A stretch of 64,000 bases of DNA from Eimeria necatrix (Eukaryota; Apicomplexa; Conoidasida; Eucoccidiorida; Eimeriidae). Below are positions 32,218 through 42,900 of this stretch, piece by piece. The number at the start of each line of letters is the position of its first letter. Position 1 is the stretch's first letter. The notes under the pieces are model-generated. The model saw only the letters and a program-made list of their open reading frames with translations. It did no database searches and had not been told where the DNA came from. The position numbers and the translations under genes were made by a program. The stretch spans positions 40,802 to 104,801 of the forward strand of contig NW_013651788.1 in NCBI RefSeq assembly GCF_000499385.1, in the 5' to 3' direction.

Positions 32218-33839
32218 GCAGCAAGGCACCTCTCTGGAGTCTTTTGAGCTCTTCGGGGTTGTCTGCCCACTGGGCTTTGATCTTCTCGAATGTTTTCAAG
32301 TCGATAAACATCGGCGTGGAGTCGAGGGCCTGAGAGCAGCAAATTAATTGAAAGTCTCGAGAAATTAATTTAAAACTTCGACAAATTAATTCAAAAATAT
32401 CAACAAATTAATTCAAAAATATCAACAAATTGATTCAAAGGTATCAACTAATTAATCCAAAAATATCAACAAATGAATTCAAAGTCCGGACACATTAATT
32501 CAAAAATATCGATAAATTAATTCAAAAGTCTCGACAAATTAATTCGAAAACTCTCGACAAAATAAGCCAACAACTTTGCTGCTTCTGTTCTGCTTCCTTT
32601 TGTCTTTTTCTGATTTTGCCGTGAGCCTCCTCGACCTTTCGTCCCTAGCTAGCTATCTAGCTATCTAGCTAGCTACCTAGCTAGCTAGCTAGCTAGCTAG
32701 CTAGCTAGCTAGCTAGCTAGTTGGGTGGCTGTCTGGCTAGCCGTTTGGCTATGTGGTTAGGCCGCTGGCGAGCTAGCTGGCGAGCTAGGCAAGCTCGCTG
32801 GCTAGCCAGCTGGCTAGCTAGCGGGCTAGCTAGCTAGCTAGGTCCGCAGCTAGCCAGACAGCTAGCTAGCCAGCTAGCTAGCCAGCTAGCTATCCAGCTA
32901 GCTAGCCAGCTAGCTAGCCAGCTAGCTAGCCAGCTAGCTAGCCAGCTAGCTGTCCACCGCAGCTAGAGGCCTTTTGCGCACCTGGCGGTACAGAATGGTG
33001 TCTTGACCAATGGTCAAGGCCTTGACCGGCAGCTGGTCCACTGTGCGGGCTCCGGGGGGGGGAAGACCTTCTCTTTTGTGTCTTTCTTCTAAGTCTTGCT
33101 GCTGCTGCTGCAGCTGCGGGGGCAGCCAGGCGTGGCTAGCTGTGCCAGCTGCTTGCTGCTGCAGCGCGCGCAGCGCCGCCCGCCGCGCTGCTGCTGCTGC
33201 TGTCTGCGAAGGAGGCAGCCATTCCTCCTCCTCTGCTGCTGCTGCTGCTGCTGCTGCTGCCTCTGCTGCTGCTGCGTCGTCGGTGCTGTCTGCTGCAAAG
33301 GCCCCCAACCGCTCCTCTCTCAGCGCCTCAGCCTCCCCCAGATCTTCTGCTGCTGCTGCTGCTGCTTCTTCTTCTTCTTCTGCTGCTGCTGCGAACCGGG
33401 CTGGCAGCAGCCGCTCAGCAGCATCCTGGTAGTCCTCCTCCCCCTCATCAAAGCCGTCGAAGCCCTCGCCGCTGCTGCTGCTGCGTGCTGCTACTTCCGC
33501 AGGATCTTCTCTGTCTTCCTGCTGCTCCTGCAGCAAACTTTGCTGCAGCAAGTCCTCCATATCCTCAGGCTCATCCAGGTGAGCAGCAGCAGAAGCAGCA
33601 ATCTTCAGAAACGATGGTCCTTCCTTGCAGCCCCTGTGCTGCTGCTGCTGCTGCCTACCTGCGGTTATGAAGGAAGAGAGGCAGCAGCCCCTCGGTGGGC
33701 GTGAAAGGCTTGCTGCGAGCGCAGCTGCATGCTGCTCTCCAGGAAGCAGCAGCAGCAGCAGCAGAAGCTGCAGCAGCAGCAGCAGCCAATGCATAAAGTA
33801 GCCAGGAGCCAAGAAATGGAAGAAGCAGCGGCCCCACAT
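31680..33839 (-). CDS. Unrecognised acidic protein; 3' exons well defined, 5' end unresolved
   Basis: Minus-strand exons in consistent phase: a coding segment from about 33633 to 32982, then 32329-32230, 31964-31743 and 31693-31680. The first is very acidic (HLDEPEDMEDLLQQSLLQEQ, EGFDGFDEGEEDYQDAAERL, EEEEWLPPSQ) and ends VKALTIGQDTILYRQ. The rest reads ALDSTPMFIDLKTFEKIKAQ, WADNPEELKRLQR, AEQRLQLGDAR, LAWLLPLRCLYTSEDKEEYG and DEDWIPIKRDLPPGRLVVS then HGLIHHRL and stop. No family was recognised. Upstream, two frames compete around 33640-33700 (one ending SKPFTPTEGLLPLFLHNR at a GTAGGC donor), and hydrophobic stretches up to about 34020 may encode a leader. The last intron ends in a telomere-like CCCTACCTAG. 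Confidence 0.5.
31696..31741. repeat. Telomere-like tract in the last intron of the acidic-protein gene
   Basis: TTTAGGG units between the donor at 31742 and the acceptor at 31694-31695. Confidence 0.9.
32341..32565. repeat. AT-rich tandem repeat of about 22 bp, roughly ten copies
   Basis: Units of the type AAATTAATTCAAAAATATCA with small changes, in the intron between exons ending at 32982 and starting at 32329. Confidence 0.9.
32646..32960. repeat. TAGC array in the same intron
   Basis: A perfect TAGC run at about 32670-32720 continues into AGCTAGCTAGCC units up to the exon border. Confidence 0.9.
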
Positions 33840-35122
33840 TTCCCTTTGGTGCTGCGGCTTTCAGTCTAAGAAATGGAGAGAAGAGCAGCAAGGGCAGCAG
33901 AATCCACCGCAATAAACACGACAGCAGCAGCAGCAGCAGCAGCAGCTCAGCTCCAGCAGCAGGCTTTAGCCCGCGGCTTTTAGGGCTGCGTGAATGGAGG
34001 GGCCTTTGGTGCTGCTGCACAGCCAGTGGAGGCCCTCAGCAGGAGTATCTGCCCCATTGCTTCCTCTATTTGAGGTTTGCTGCTCCTGCTGCTGCCTGTG
34101 CTGCTGCTGCTGCTGCTGCCCTCCTGGAGGGGCCGCTGGCGTCGGTGTCTTTCGAGTTGGTGCCAAACGGGTCCGCTGCAGTGTACAGCGCCTGCGCTGC
34201 TGTTACTGCAGCAGGAGCTGCAGCCTGTGCTGCTGCTGTTGAAGCAGCAAGTGCTGCAGACCGCCAATTGCTGCAGCTTGCTGCTAGGAGGCCCTTGAGA
34301 CACTCAGGATCCGCTGGCTCCCCTGAGCTAGCCCTGCAGTGCCGGCAGTTTGTGTGCTGCTGCCCGACGAAGCAGCAGCAGCAGGCAGTTAGTCGCTGAA
34401 GAGCAGGATCCGCAGAGTTCTGCTGCTGCTGCTGCTGCTGCTGCTACTGCTAAGGCTTGAGGCAGCGAGTGGCGGCGCTCATGTCTGCGGGCTTCAGGCG
34501 GGTCCACGCCGCTGCAAACAACTTAAAGACCCTCTTTAATTTGCATTAATTAGAAGATTTGTTTTTAATTTTGTCTCATTTCTTAACTGCTTCCTGCAGA
34601 AACCGATGAGCCCGTGGGGCCCCCGTCGGCAGCGTCGTGCACTGGGGGCCCATGGGCTGGGGCATTGAGGCGCTGCTGCTGCTGAATTGTTTGTTTGTCT
34701 TTGGATTCTTAAAAGCAGCAATTATTATTTTCATTTCAAAGGCGAAAAACGCGGACAGGGGGTCTTCTGCTGCTGCCCTGCAGAGGGTCTCTCGGGCGCT
34801 GTCTTGGCCTATGGCTCCAGCCGCTGCTCCCCACAGCTGCCAAACCCTAAACCCTAAACCCTAAACCCTAGCGCCGAACCTGGGCCCTGCGAAAGGAGAA
34901 TCCATGGGGAAACGGTAGGGGGCTCTCCAGTCTGTTGCGGGCCGCGAGGCCTTCCGTAGCAGCAGCTGCAGCAGCCCCGGGCCCAGCAGCTGCGGCTGCT
35001 TCTGCAGCAGCTGCTGCACCCACAGCAGCAGCTACCACCACGCTCGGAGAACCTGCTGCAGCGCAGCGAGCACCGACGGCGCAGGCCCTGGGCCGTGTGC
35101 TGCTGCTGCAGCAACAGCAACA
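33840..35122. other. Intergenic or 5' regions between the acidic-protein gene and the ABC transporter
   Basis: CAG/CTG arrays to about 34460, then a less repetitive AT-richer patch (34500-34760), then a telomere-like tract at 34842-34870. Divergent promoters are expected here. No complete gene was found. Confidence 0.5.
34842..34870. repeat. Telomere-like AAACCCT tract upstream of the ABC transporter
   Basis: About four heptamers ending CCCTAG. Confidence 0.95.
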
Positions 35123-35312
35123 ATGCTGGAGGAGACAGAGCCGCTGCTTGAGCACAGCGACGTTGCTGCAGCAGATGACGACTCCGACGCTGCTGCTGCG
35201 TCTGACGCCGTTGCTGCAGCAGCAGCAGCAGCCGCAGCAGAGGAGGAGTTCGCGGCGGGCTCCGCAGCGGGCGCCACCCAGGAGTCCGCCGCCGCCGCCG
35301 CAGCAGCAGCAA

Positions 35313-35350
<38 letters not shown>

Positions 35351-35582
35351 CCGTGCCGACGCCGCCTCTGGCCCTCCTGGTCCTCACTCACCTTCGGGTT
35401 TGCTGCTTGCCTCCTCGAGGGGGGCCCCTCAGGGTCTGGGAGGGCCCCCCAAACCCTAGAGGAGTTGCGAGCTGCTGCTTCGCGGCTGCCGCAGCTGGAG
35501 ACCCCCCGCAGCACGCAGCAGGTGACGAAGTCCATCAGCAGCAGCCTGCTGGCCTCCGCAGCAGCGGCTGCTGCAGCCGGGC

Positions 35583-35635
<53 letters not shown>

Positions 35636-36050
35636 GGCAAGGAGAGGGACTTGTCTGTGTACCGCGTGCTCTTCCGGCTTGTGGCCCCCTGCGTGGCTCC
35701 CTTGGGTTTGCTGCGGCTGCTGGAAGTGCTGCTGTCTTCTTTGTCTCCTTTGCTGCTGGAGGGCATTGTGGCTTCTCTGGAGAGTTCGCTGCCGCCATCA
35801 GCAGCAGCAGCAGCAGCAGCAGCGGAGGAGCGCGGGGGCCCCGTGCTGTGGCTGCTGCGGCCCTGGGCCCAGCGGCCCCACACTCGCTTGCTGCTGCTGT
35901 CTTTGCTGCTGGCAGCAGCTTCTTACCTGCAGGTCTTTGCCAGTGTCCAGTGCGGCTTCAGAATGCGCAAAGTTGCACTTCGGGCCAAAAACGCTTTGCT
36001 GGCAGCAGTTTTCGACGCTGCGCTGCGCCGGCCCCACGCCCCGCTCCCCT

Positions 36051-36094
<44 letters not shown>

Positions 36095-39000
36095 GTGGCG
36101 GGAGGGGAGGGGGGTGAGCTGCAGGACGAGCTGCTCTCCGCGGCGGCGCCTGCAGCGGCTGGCTCGGGGTGCGAGGATGAGGCTCCAACAGCAGCTGCTG
36201 CTGCTGCGACAGCTGCTGCTGCTGCTGCAGCAGCGGCTGCTGCTGCTGCAAGGGCTGCTGCCGCAGCAGCTATCGGCTTTGTTGATGCAACCAAACCAAA
36301 TAGTGCTTTGGGATCCGCGGGAAGACCCGCAGCAGCAACAGGCAAAGACAGCCCCCCCTGCAGAACCGGCAAAGACGCGCATGCAGCAGCAGCAGCAGCA
36401 GCAGCAGCAGCTGAAGAGGCTGCTGCTGGAGTGCTGAGCCCGCGCCCTCTGGTGCGGAGCCGCAGCAGCGAAACCGGCAGCAACGGCAGCAGCAGCAGCA
36501 GCAGCAGCATGAAGAAAAGCAAAAGTGCTGGAGGGGCGCTGACGCGGGCTGTTTCCTTTGGGGGCAATTTGCACCGCGTGGTGTCTCAAACTCTTTTCGA
36601 CGGAGCTGCTGCTGCAGTTTTAACTGCAGCAGCAAGAGCTGAGACGGCTGCTGCTGCTGCTGCAGAGGCCGTTGCTGCTGCAGCAGAGCACGGCGGCGCA
36701 AGCAGTAGCAGTGGGTCGGAGTCGTATCTGTCGGTAAGTAGGTACCCAGTGCTGCTGCTGCTGCTGCTGCTGCGGCCGCCAGTCTCGCCTGTGCTGCTGC
36801 TGTTCTTCTGTCTTTGCTGCTACTGCTGCAGCCCTCCCCGAAGTGCAGCAGCAGCTGCTGCTGCTGCTGCTGACAGCCAGTTGCTGCACGTTCCTGCTGC
36901 TGCTGCGTTGGTGCCCAGGCGGTGAGTGAAGAGGAAGCAGCAAGTGGAGAAGAAGGTCCTTTTAATGGAGGTGGTTTTGCTTCTCCTCGGCAGCTGCCTT
37001 CTGGCCAAGGGGACAGCAGCAGCCCATCAGATGAGCGGCAGGCGTGGCTTGGTGCTGCTGCTGCTGCTGCTGCTGCTGGTTCTGGGGCTGCAGCGGGCAG
37101 AGGCGTCGGCAATTCGTTCCCTGAAGACAGGTCTAGGGGCAGCAGCAATGGCAGCAGCAGCAGCAGCAGCAGCAGCACCTTCAGCTTCACTGCACTGGCA
37201 AGGGCCATCAGCAGCGAGGCAACGACCGACTTGCCGGAGTCGTTCGAAAGGACGCCAGCAGCAACGTCCCACGGCTTGCAGCAGCAGCAGCAGCAGCAGC
37301 AGCAGGTGCTGCAGCGCGACGCGAGCCGGTGTGAAGCGCAGCCTTTGCTGTCGCTCGAGGGCGGCGCAGCAGCAGCTCGGCCTACAGTGTCGCCGCGGCT
37401 GCGTCAGCGGTCAGCAGGTCCTGCGTCGGGGTCTGGAAAGGACGGCCGCAGCAGCAGCAGCAGCGTGAGCAGCAGCAGCAGCAGCAGCGGGGTGGGGTCA
37501 GCCTCGTCCCCGTCTGCTGCTCTCGAGCTGGCCAACCTCGTCAGCGTCGACTGCGAAAGAACTCAAGTGGGCATTTGCGTGCTGCACGAGCTGTGGGCAG
37601 CTCCCTTAACTTTGGCCCTTAACCTCCTTCTGGTCTACAGGCAAATCCCCAGCGCTTTCCTCTACGCCGTCGCCGTCACAGGTGAGGCACTGCACTTCCC
37701 CAGCGCCGCAGCAGCAGCAGCAGCAGCAACAGGAACCGCAGCCGCAGCACAAGCAGCACCAGCAACGACAGCGGCACCAGCAGCAGCAGCAGCAGCAGCA
37801 GCAAGAGGAGCTCGTTGTGTGTTTGTGCGGGGTGCGTGGGCTTCGCAGGAGTGTGTCTGTTGGTGCAGCTGCGGCTGGGGGACTGTCTGCGTCAGCTGAC
37901 GCACCGGATGATGAGCTGTCGAGACACCCGAGTGCGGGCGTGTCGGGAGCTGCTGCTGCACGTGCGGGAAACGAAAGTGCTGGGGTGGGAGAGCCACGCG
38001 TTTGGCCGCATTTGGAGTTTGCGGCTGCCAGAACTTCGCTTTCTGAGCTGCCGCTACTACTTGCATGCAATCAGCAACTGCCTCTTCGTGTCCACGCCGC
38101 TGGTGGTGAAGGTCACTGCCCTCACTTGCCTCGTGGCCCGCGGGGAGGGTGGGGGAGGGGGGGCCACGCGGGCCAGCAGCCTCTTTGCTGCGTTGGCTCT
38201 CATAGACAAGGCCCTGCAGGCCCTCAACTCTTTGCCTACGCTCATGGGCGACTTGACTGCTGCTGCGGTGGCTCTCAAGCGCCTCGGCAGGTGTCTCAAG
38301 CCCCCGGCGGCCGCGGTCCAGCTCCAGCTCCAGCAGCAGCAGCAGCTGCTGCAGCAGCAGCGGCAGCAGAAGGAACGCGCACAAAAACTTAAACGCAAAC
38401 AGCAGGGACACGCCGCAGAGCCCGGAACAAGTGGAACAGACGCGTCCGCGGAGACGGGAATGCCAGCAGCAGCAGCAGCAGGGGCGCAAGCTGCCGCGGA
38501 AGCAGCAGCAGCAGGCATTCCCCCGGACTCTGCTGTTGTTTGCTTCCGCCGAGCCGCCTTCGCGTGGAGGCCCCTGCGGCCAAACGAGCTGCTGCCAACT
38601 TCTGAGCCATGTCTTTCCCCCACTGCCTTGGCAGCAGAAAGCCCCCAGACGGGCAAGGCAAGTGTCAGCGCAAGCAGCAGCTGCCCCAGCAGCAGCAGCT
38701 GCGCCAACAGCAGCAGCTGCAGCAGCAACCGTTCCGTGCAGCAAGTGGCCTCCATACTCAGCCGCGCAGCAGATCGCCCCCCCCTGGCCGGGGAAAGCAA
38801 AGGGCCGTATTGCCTGCGCAGCAGCAGCGCAGTGCTGCACGACGCAGACCTGCAGATTAACCCGGGAGAGCTGCACTTAGTAGTTGGCAAGTCAGGCAGC
38901 GGAAAGAGCAGCCTCTTAGCTGCAGTGCTGGGCGACATGAACCTAGTGAGGGGGGAGGCTTACCTCAACCTGCCTCGGCCTGCCACCAGCAGCACCTGCA

Positions 39001-39963
39001 GCAGCAGCAGCAGCAAAGGCAGCAGCAGCAGCCACAGCGGCTCAGGAATGCCCCAACTGAAGGCGCTCGGCGGGCAGCCTCTAGAGGCAGCAGCGGGGGA
39101 AGGCGCCGGCAGCCAGGGCCTCCCAGGCAGCGAGTCTGCCGCAGAAGATCCTTGGGAGTTCATTGGCTTTGCGCCGCAGCAGCCCGTCATCTTCGAGGGA
39201 ACCCTCCGAAGCAACATTCTCATGGGGCGGCCGCTGCTGCCCCTCGCCTACAGCCAAGTGCTGCATGCGTGCTGCTTAGAAAGAGATCTTGCTGCTTTGG
39301 GCGGCGACAGCACCCCAATAGACGCCGGCGGCCACAGGCTAAGCGGTGCGCGCAGCTCAGAGCTACAACATGGGCTTCGCAATAAGTCATTATTAGTACA
39401 TTATGCTTTTCATTTGGAATTTTTGCTGCTTGTGCGTGGTTTTTGCTTTGCAGTAAGTCATTATCAGTGCATTATGCTTTTTATTCGGACGTTTTGTCTT
39501 CTGTTCTGGTTCGGGGTTTTGCAATAAGTGATTATCAGTACATTATGCTCTTCATTTCAAGTTTTTGCTGCCTGTGCCTGTTTTGGGTTATGCAAAATGT
39601 CATTATCGGCGCACTGAGTTTTCCATTTGGAGTTTCTGCCACTTGTTCTGGTCCCGGGTTTTGCAGTTCGTCATATTAGTGCACAATGCTGTTCATTTGA
39701 AGCTTTTGCTTCCTGTTCTGGTTTTTGAGCCATGGGCCCGAGGGCGCCAGGCATTGCAGCCTTCTGTGTGGGGAAGAAGCTAAACAATCTGGTTTTGTGT
39801 TTCTTTTTGTTGCTGCTTCTCTGCAGGGGGACAGAGAGCCCGCATTTGCCTGGCCCGCGCCTTCTACAGCGCAGCTGCTGTTGCTGCCTGCTGCAGACCG
39901 CCTTCTTCGGGGCAGCAGAAGGCAAGCGCAGCGTCTCAGGCGTCTGCCAGCAGCGGCGAAAGC

Positions 39964-39995
<32 letters not shown>

Positions 39996-42900
39996 GTCAG
40001 CGAGGCAGCTCGCGGACAACAAACTCACCCGCCTCGCCACTGTAGGCAAGAGGGCCCTCTACCTCATAGACGACCCCTTCAGTCCTCTCGACGCAGTCAC
40101 AGCCATGGCCGTGTGGCGAAGAGTTTTCGCACCGGGAGGTATGCTCGATAAGAACAGCAGCATCCTTGCCAGCAGCAACTGAAGGGGCAGACAAGTCGCT
40201 AGAGCAGCAGTGGATTGCTGTGGCCGCAGGCAGCACGTTTGTGATAAAAAAGCAGCTGCTTCTCTGCTGCGCTTGAACGCTGCAGCGTTCCTGTGCAGCA
40301 CAAACAGCAGCAGGAACAGGAGCTCGGGGCTGCGTGTGCTGCGGCCTCCAGGCATCCTGAGTGGACGCACAGTGCTGCTGGTGGTGCAGCAGGCTGCGCT
40401 GGTGATGGTGGACCCGTCGGCAGTGTCAAGCTTTGTGTTGGTAGAGGGCGGCGCCGCCAGTCAGTTTTTCTCTCTGAGCGATTTGCAGAGGAGGCAGGGC
40501 GGGGCCGTGGGCCCCTTCTTCGAGGGCCTGCGCAGCTTCCCTCTACTTCCAAGCAGCAGCAGCAAGGGTGTCAGTGCGTCTGCGGAGCCCTCTACTGAGT
40601 AAGCGCAAGTAAAATGCGTCTTCTTAAGGCTTTTTCTTCTCACAAAAGACGGCCATAAAGCCCGTACTTCTGCATTCTCCTCAGTTCAAGTTGCTGTTAG
40701 GCAAACGGTAGTGAAGGGGGTGCAACGGCAAAGGAATCTAAAATGACGCAGCATGCCCACTGCATAAAAGAACTAATGTTTTAGGTTTTCAGGGCTAGGA
40801 TTTTATATTTAGGGCCCAAGAGTCCCGCAGCAAGGCACTGTTCAGTAACTGGTCAAACCGATGAAAGTAGCTTCCGCTGCGCCGCAAGCAGCAGCCCCTT
40901 GCGCATTCTGCATGCTGTAATTTACGTTTGCTAGTGTTTTATTGCTGCGTTTGAACCCCCAGAGACGCGCAGACGATGAAGGAAAGTGGAGAGCATCAGA
41001 AGAGCTCGCCAAGGCCTCCCATTGCAGTGCCGCGCCCAGCGGCTGCGGCTCCAGCTGCTGCTTCCGTTGCTTCTGCTGGAGCGCCTCAAAAGGCGCCGCA
41101 GGATGGGAGTTCTTGGAAGATTGAAGTTTCCCCAGCTGCATGCCCAGAGGCGACACGAACCGGCAAAGTGGCTTGGAGAGTGTGGCGGCTTTACATGCGC
41201 AGCGCCGGTCTTCACATGGTGCTCGTGTTGCTGCTAGCCTGTGCAGTAAGCCCAGGGAGCACAGCAGCATCGAGAACAGCAGCCGCACCAGCAGCAGCAG
41301 GACCTGCCGCAGCAGCAGCAGCAGCAGGAGGCCAAGTATGCAGTTTTTCTTTGTGCGCACTTCCACCTGCAGGCGAGCACATACTGCACTACATTGTGTG
41401 ACTACTGGCTGCGGCGCTGGACAGCCCGGGGGCCTCCTCCCCTGCGCAGCTTGCATGCGTTTGTGTTAGAGCGCACGGGCAACAGCGCGCGGTCGGAAGA
41501 TTTGTTTTACTTGTTTGGCTACTGGGGCCTCGCTATTTTGTCTGTTGGCTTTTCCGTCATCACCACTGTGGCCTTCGTGCGGTGTGGCGTCAACGCGTCT
41601 TCAGTGCTGCAGGCGAACCTCTTGGCTGCGCTACTCAGGTGACCTTTCGCTGTCTGAGTCTATTTTCCCTGTACATCTCCGCAGCTGTTGTGCTGCCCCT
41701 ATTCTAGACAGGCTCTTGTTTTCTTAACATTGAGCATGACTCAACACTGGCTTGTTCATTTGCATGCATTTGGCTTGTCCTTCAGGGCCCCGCCTAAATG
41801 GTTTGACGAGGAGCCAATTGGCCGTTTGCTGAACCGTCTCTCAGACGACATATTTTGCATTGATGAAGGCCTGCCTCATGCCTTTCACACTCACATTCTC
41901 ATTATAAGTGAGGAGCAACAGCAGCAGCCTTGGGAGTTAAAAGAGGCTGCCTAGGCTTACTCCCCTTCTGTTGGCCGCCATTCCTTTCTCCCCAACGATC
42001 ACCTTGTCTCACACAGCGCTCTGAGCCCGTGGACCCGTCACTGGCAGCAGATCTGAAAGAAGTTTCTGGTTGCTTTCTGTTTTTCTTTTTGCGTTTCCCG
42101 CTGCAGTGGCTATGGTTGCTAAGCTGACACTGCTCAGTCTAACGGTGCCTTCCTTGCTGCTCGCAATTCCCGTTTTAGGATATTTCCTCCTGCGCACAGC
42201 CTCCAAACTACGCGCGGCCATCAGGTCACCAGAAGCCGTTGGACTTTAGCACTCTAGGCTCCAGGGTTTAGAGTTTATGCTGCAAGCCTCATGGCCGTGA
42301 TTAGTCGCTGCTGCTCCATGCAGAGTTTGAATGTGCCTATTCACTTGTCACTTTAGTAGCATTTGCACCAAACATTTGCACCAAACAATATGTTCCTCCA
42401 TATCGCATCACCGGCGCACCAACGTGTCCAGCTGTGTGGCCTTCTGCAGATCTTTAAAGAGATTGGAAACAGTCGCGCGCTCCCCCCTGCACTGTCTCCT
42501 AGCGGGGGCGGTGGGAGGCGGACGCACTTTGCGTGCCTTCAGGTGAATCAGCGGTGCACTAAAGGCTCCCATCAGCCAAGGTTGTTGTATTTGTGTTTTG
42601 TATTGCGTATGCGCTTGTGCTTACGGGCATCTTTTATGGATTAAAACCAACAGTCTTGTGCGGATGATAAGGATCAGAATGCCGGCGTATAGATGGGAAA
42701 AACATGAATATGGGCATCTCCCCTCCTGCACGTGTGCTCGTGCACGTGCAGATGTGTGTTTGCATGTATTTTCAAGTAAAACTTGTATGTTGCATGTGAA
42801 AATGAGTTTGTGCGCACATATTATCTGCGTCTGTATCAGCAATGGTACGTGTGATTGCGCCCAACACCTAATGTGTTAGTGTTCCTTGGTGTGCATGTAT

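Noticed and set aside
37662..38876. Minus-strand open frame of 404 codons
   Set aside because: It is antisense to the ABC transporter exon carrying TMD1 and Walker A. The length is a side effect of GC-rich codons.
42598..42879. Small genes inside ABC transporter introns (for example 42598-42879)
   Set aside because: They lie between confirmed exons, have biased composition from TGTG/TGCA-rich intron sequence, and show no conserved features.
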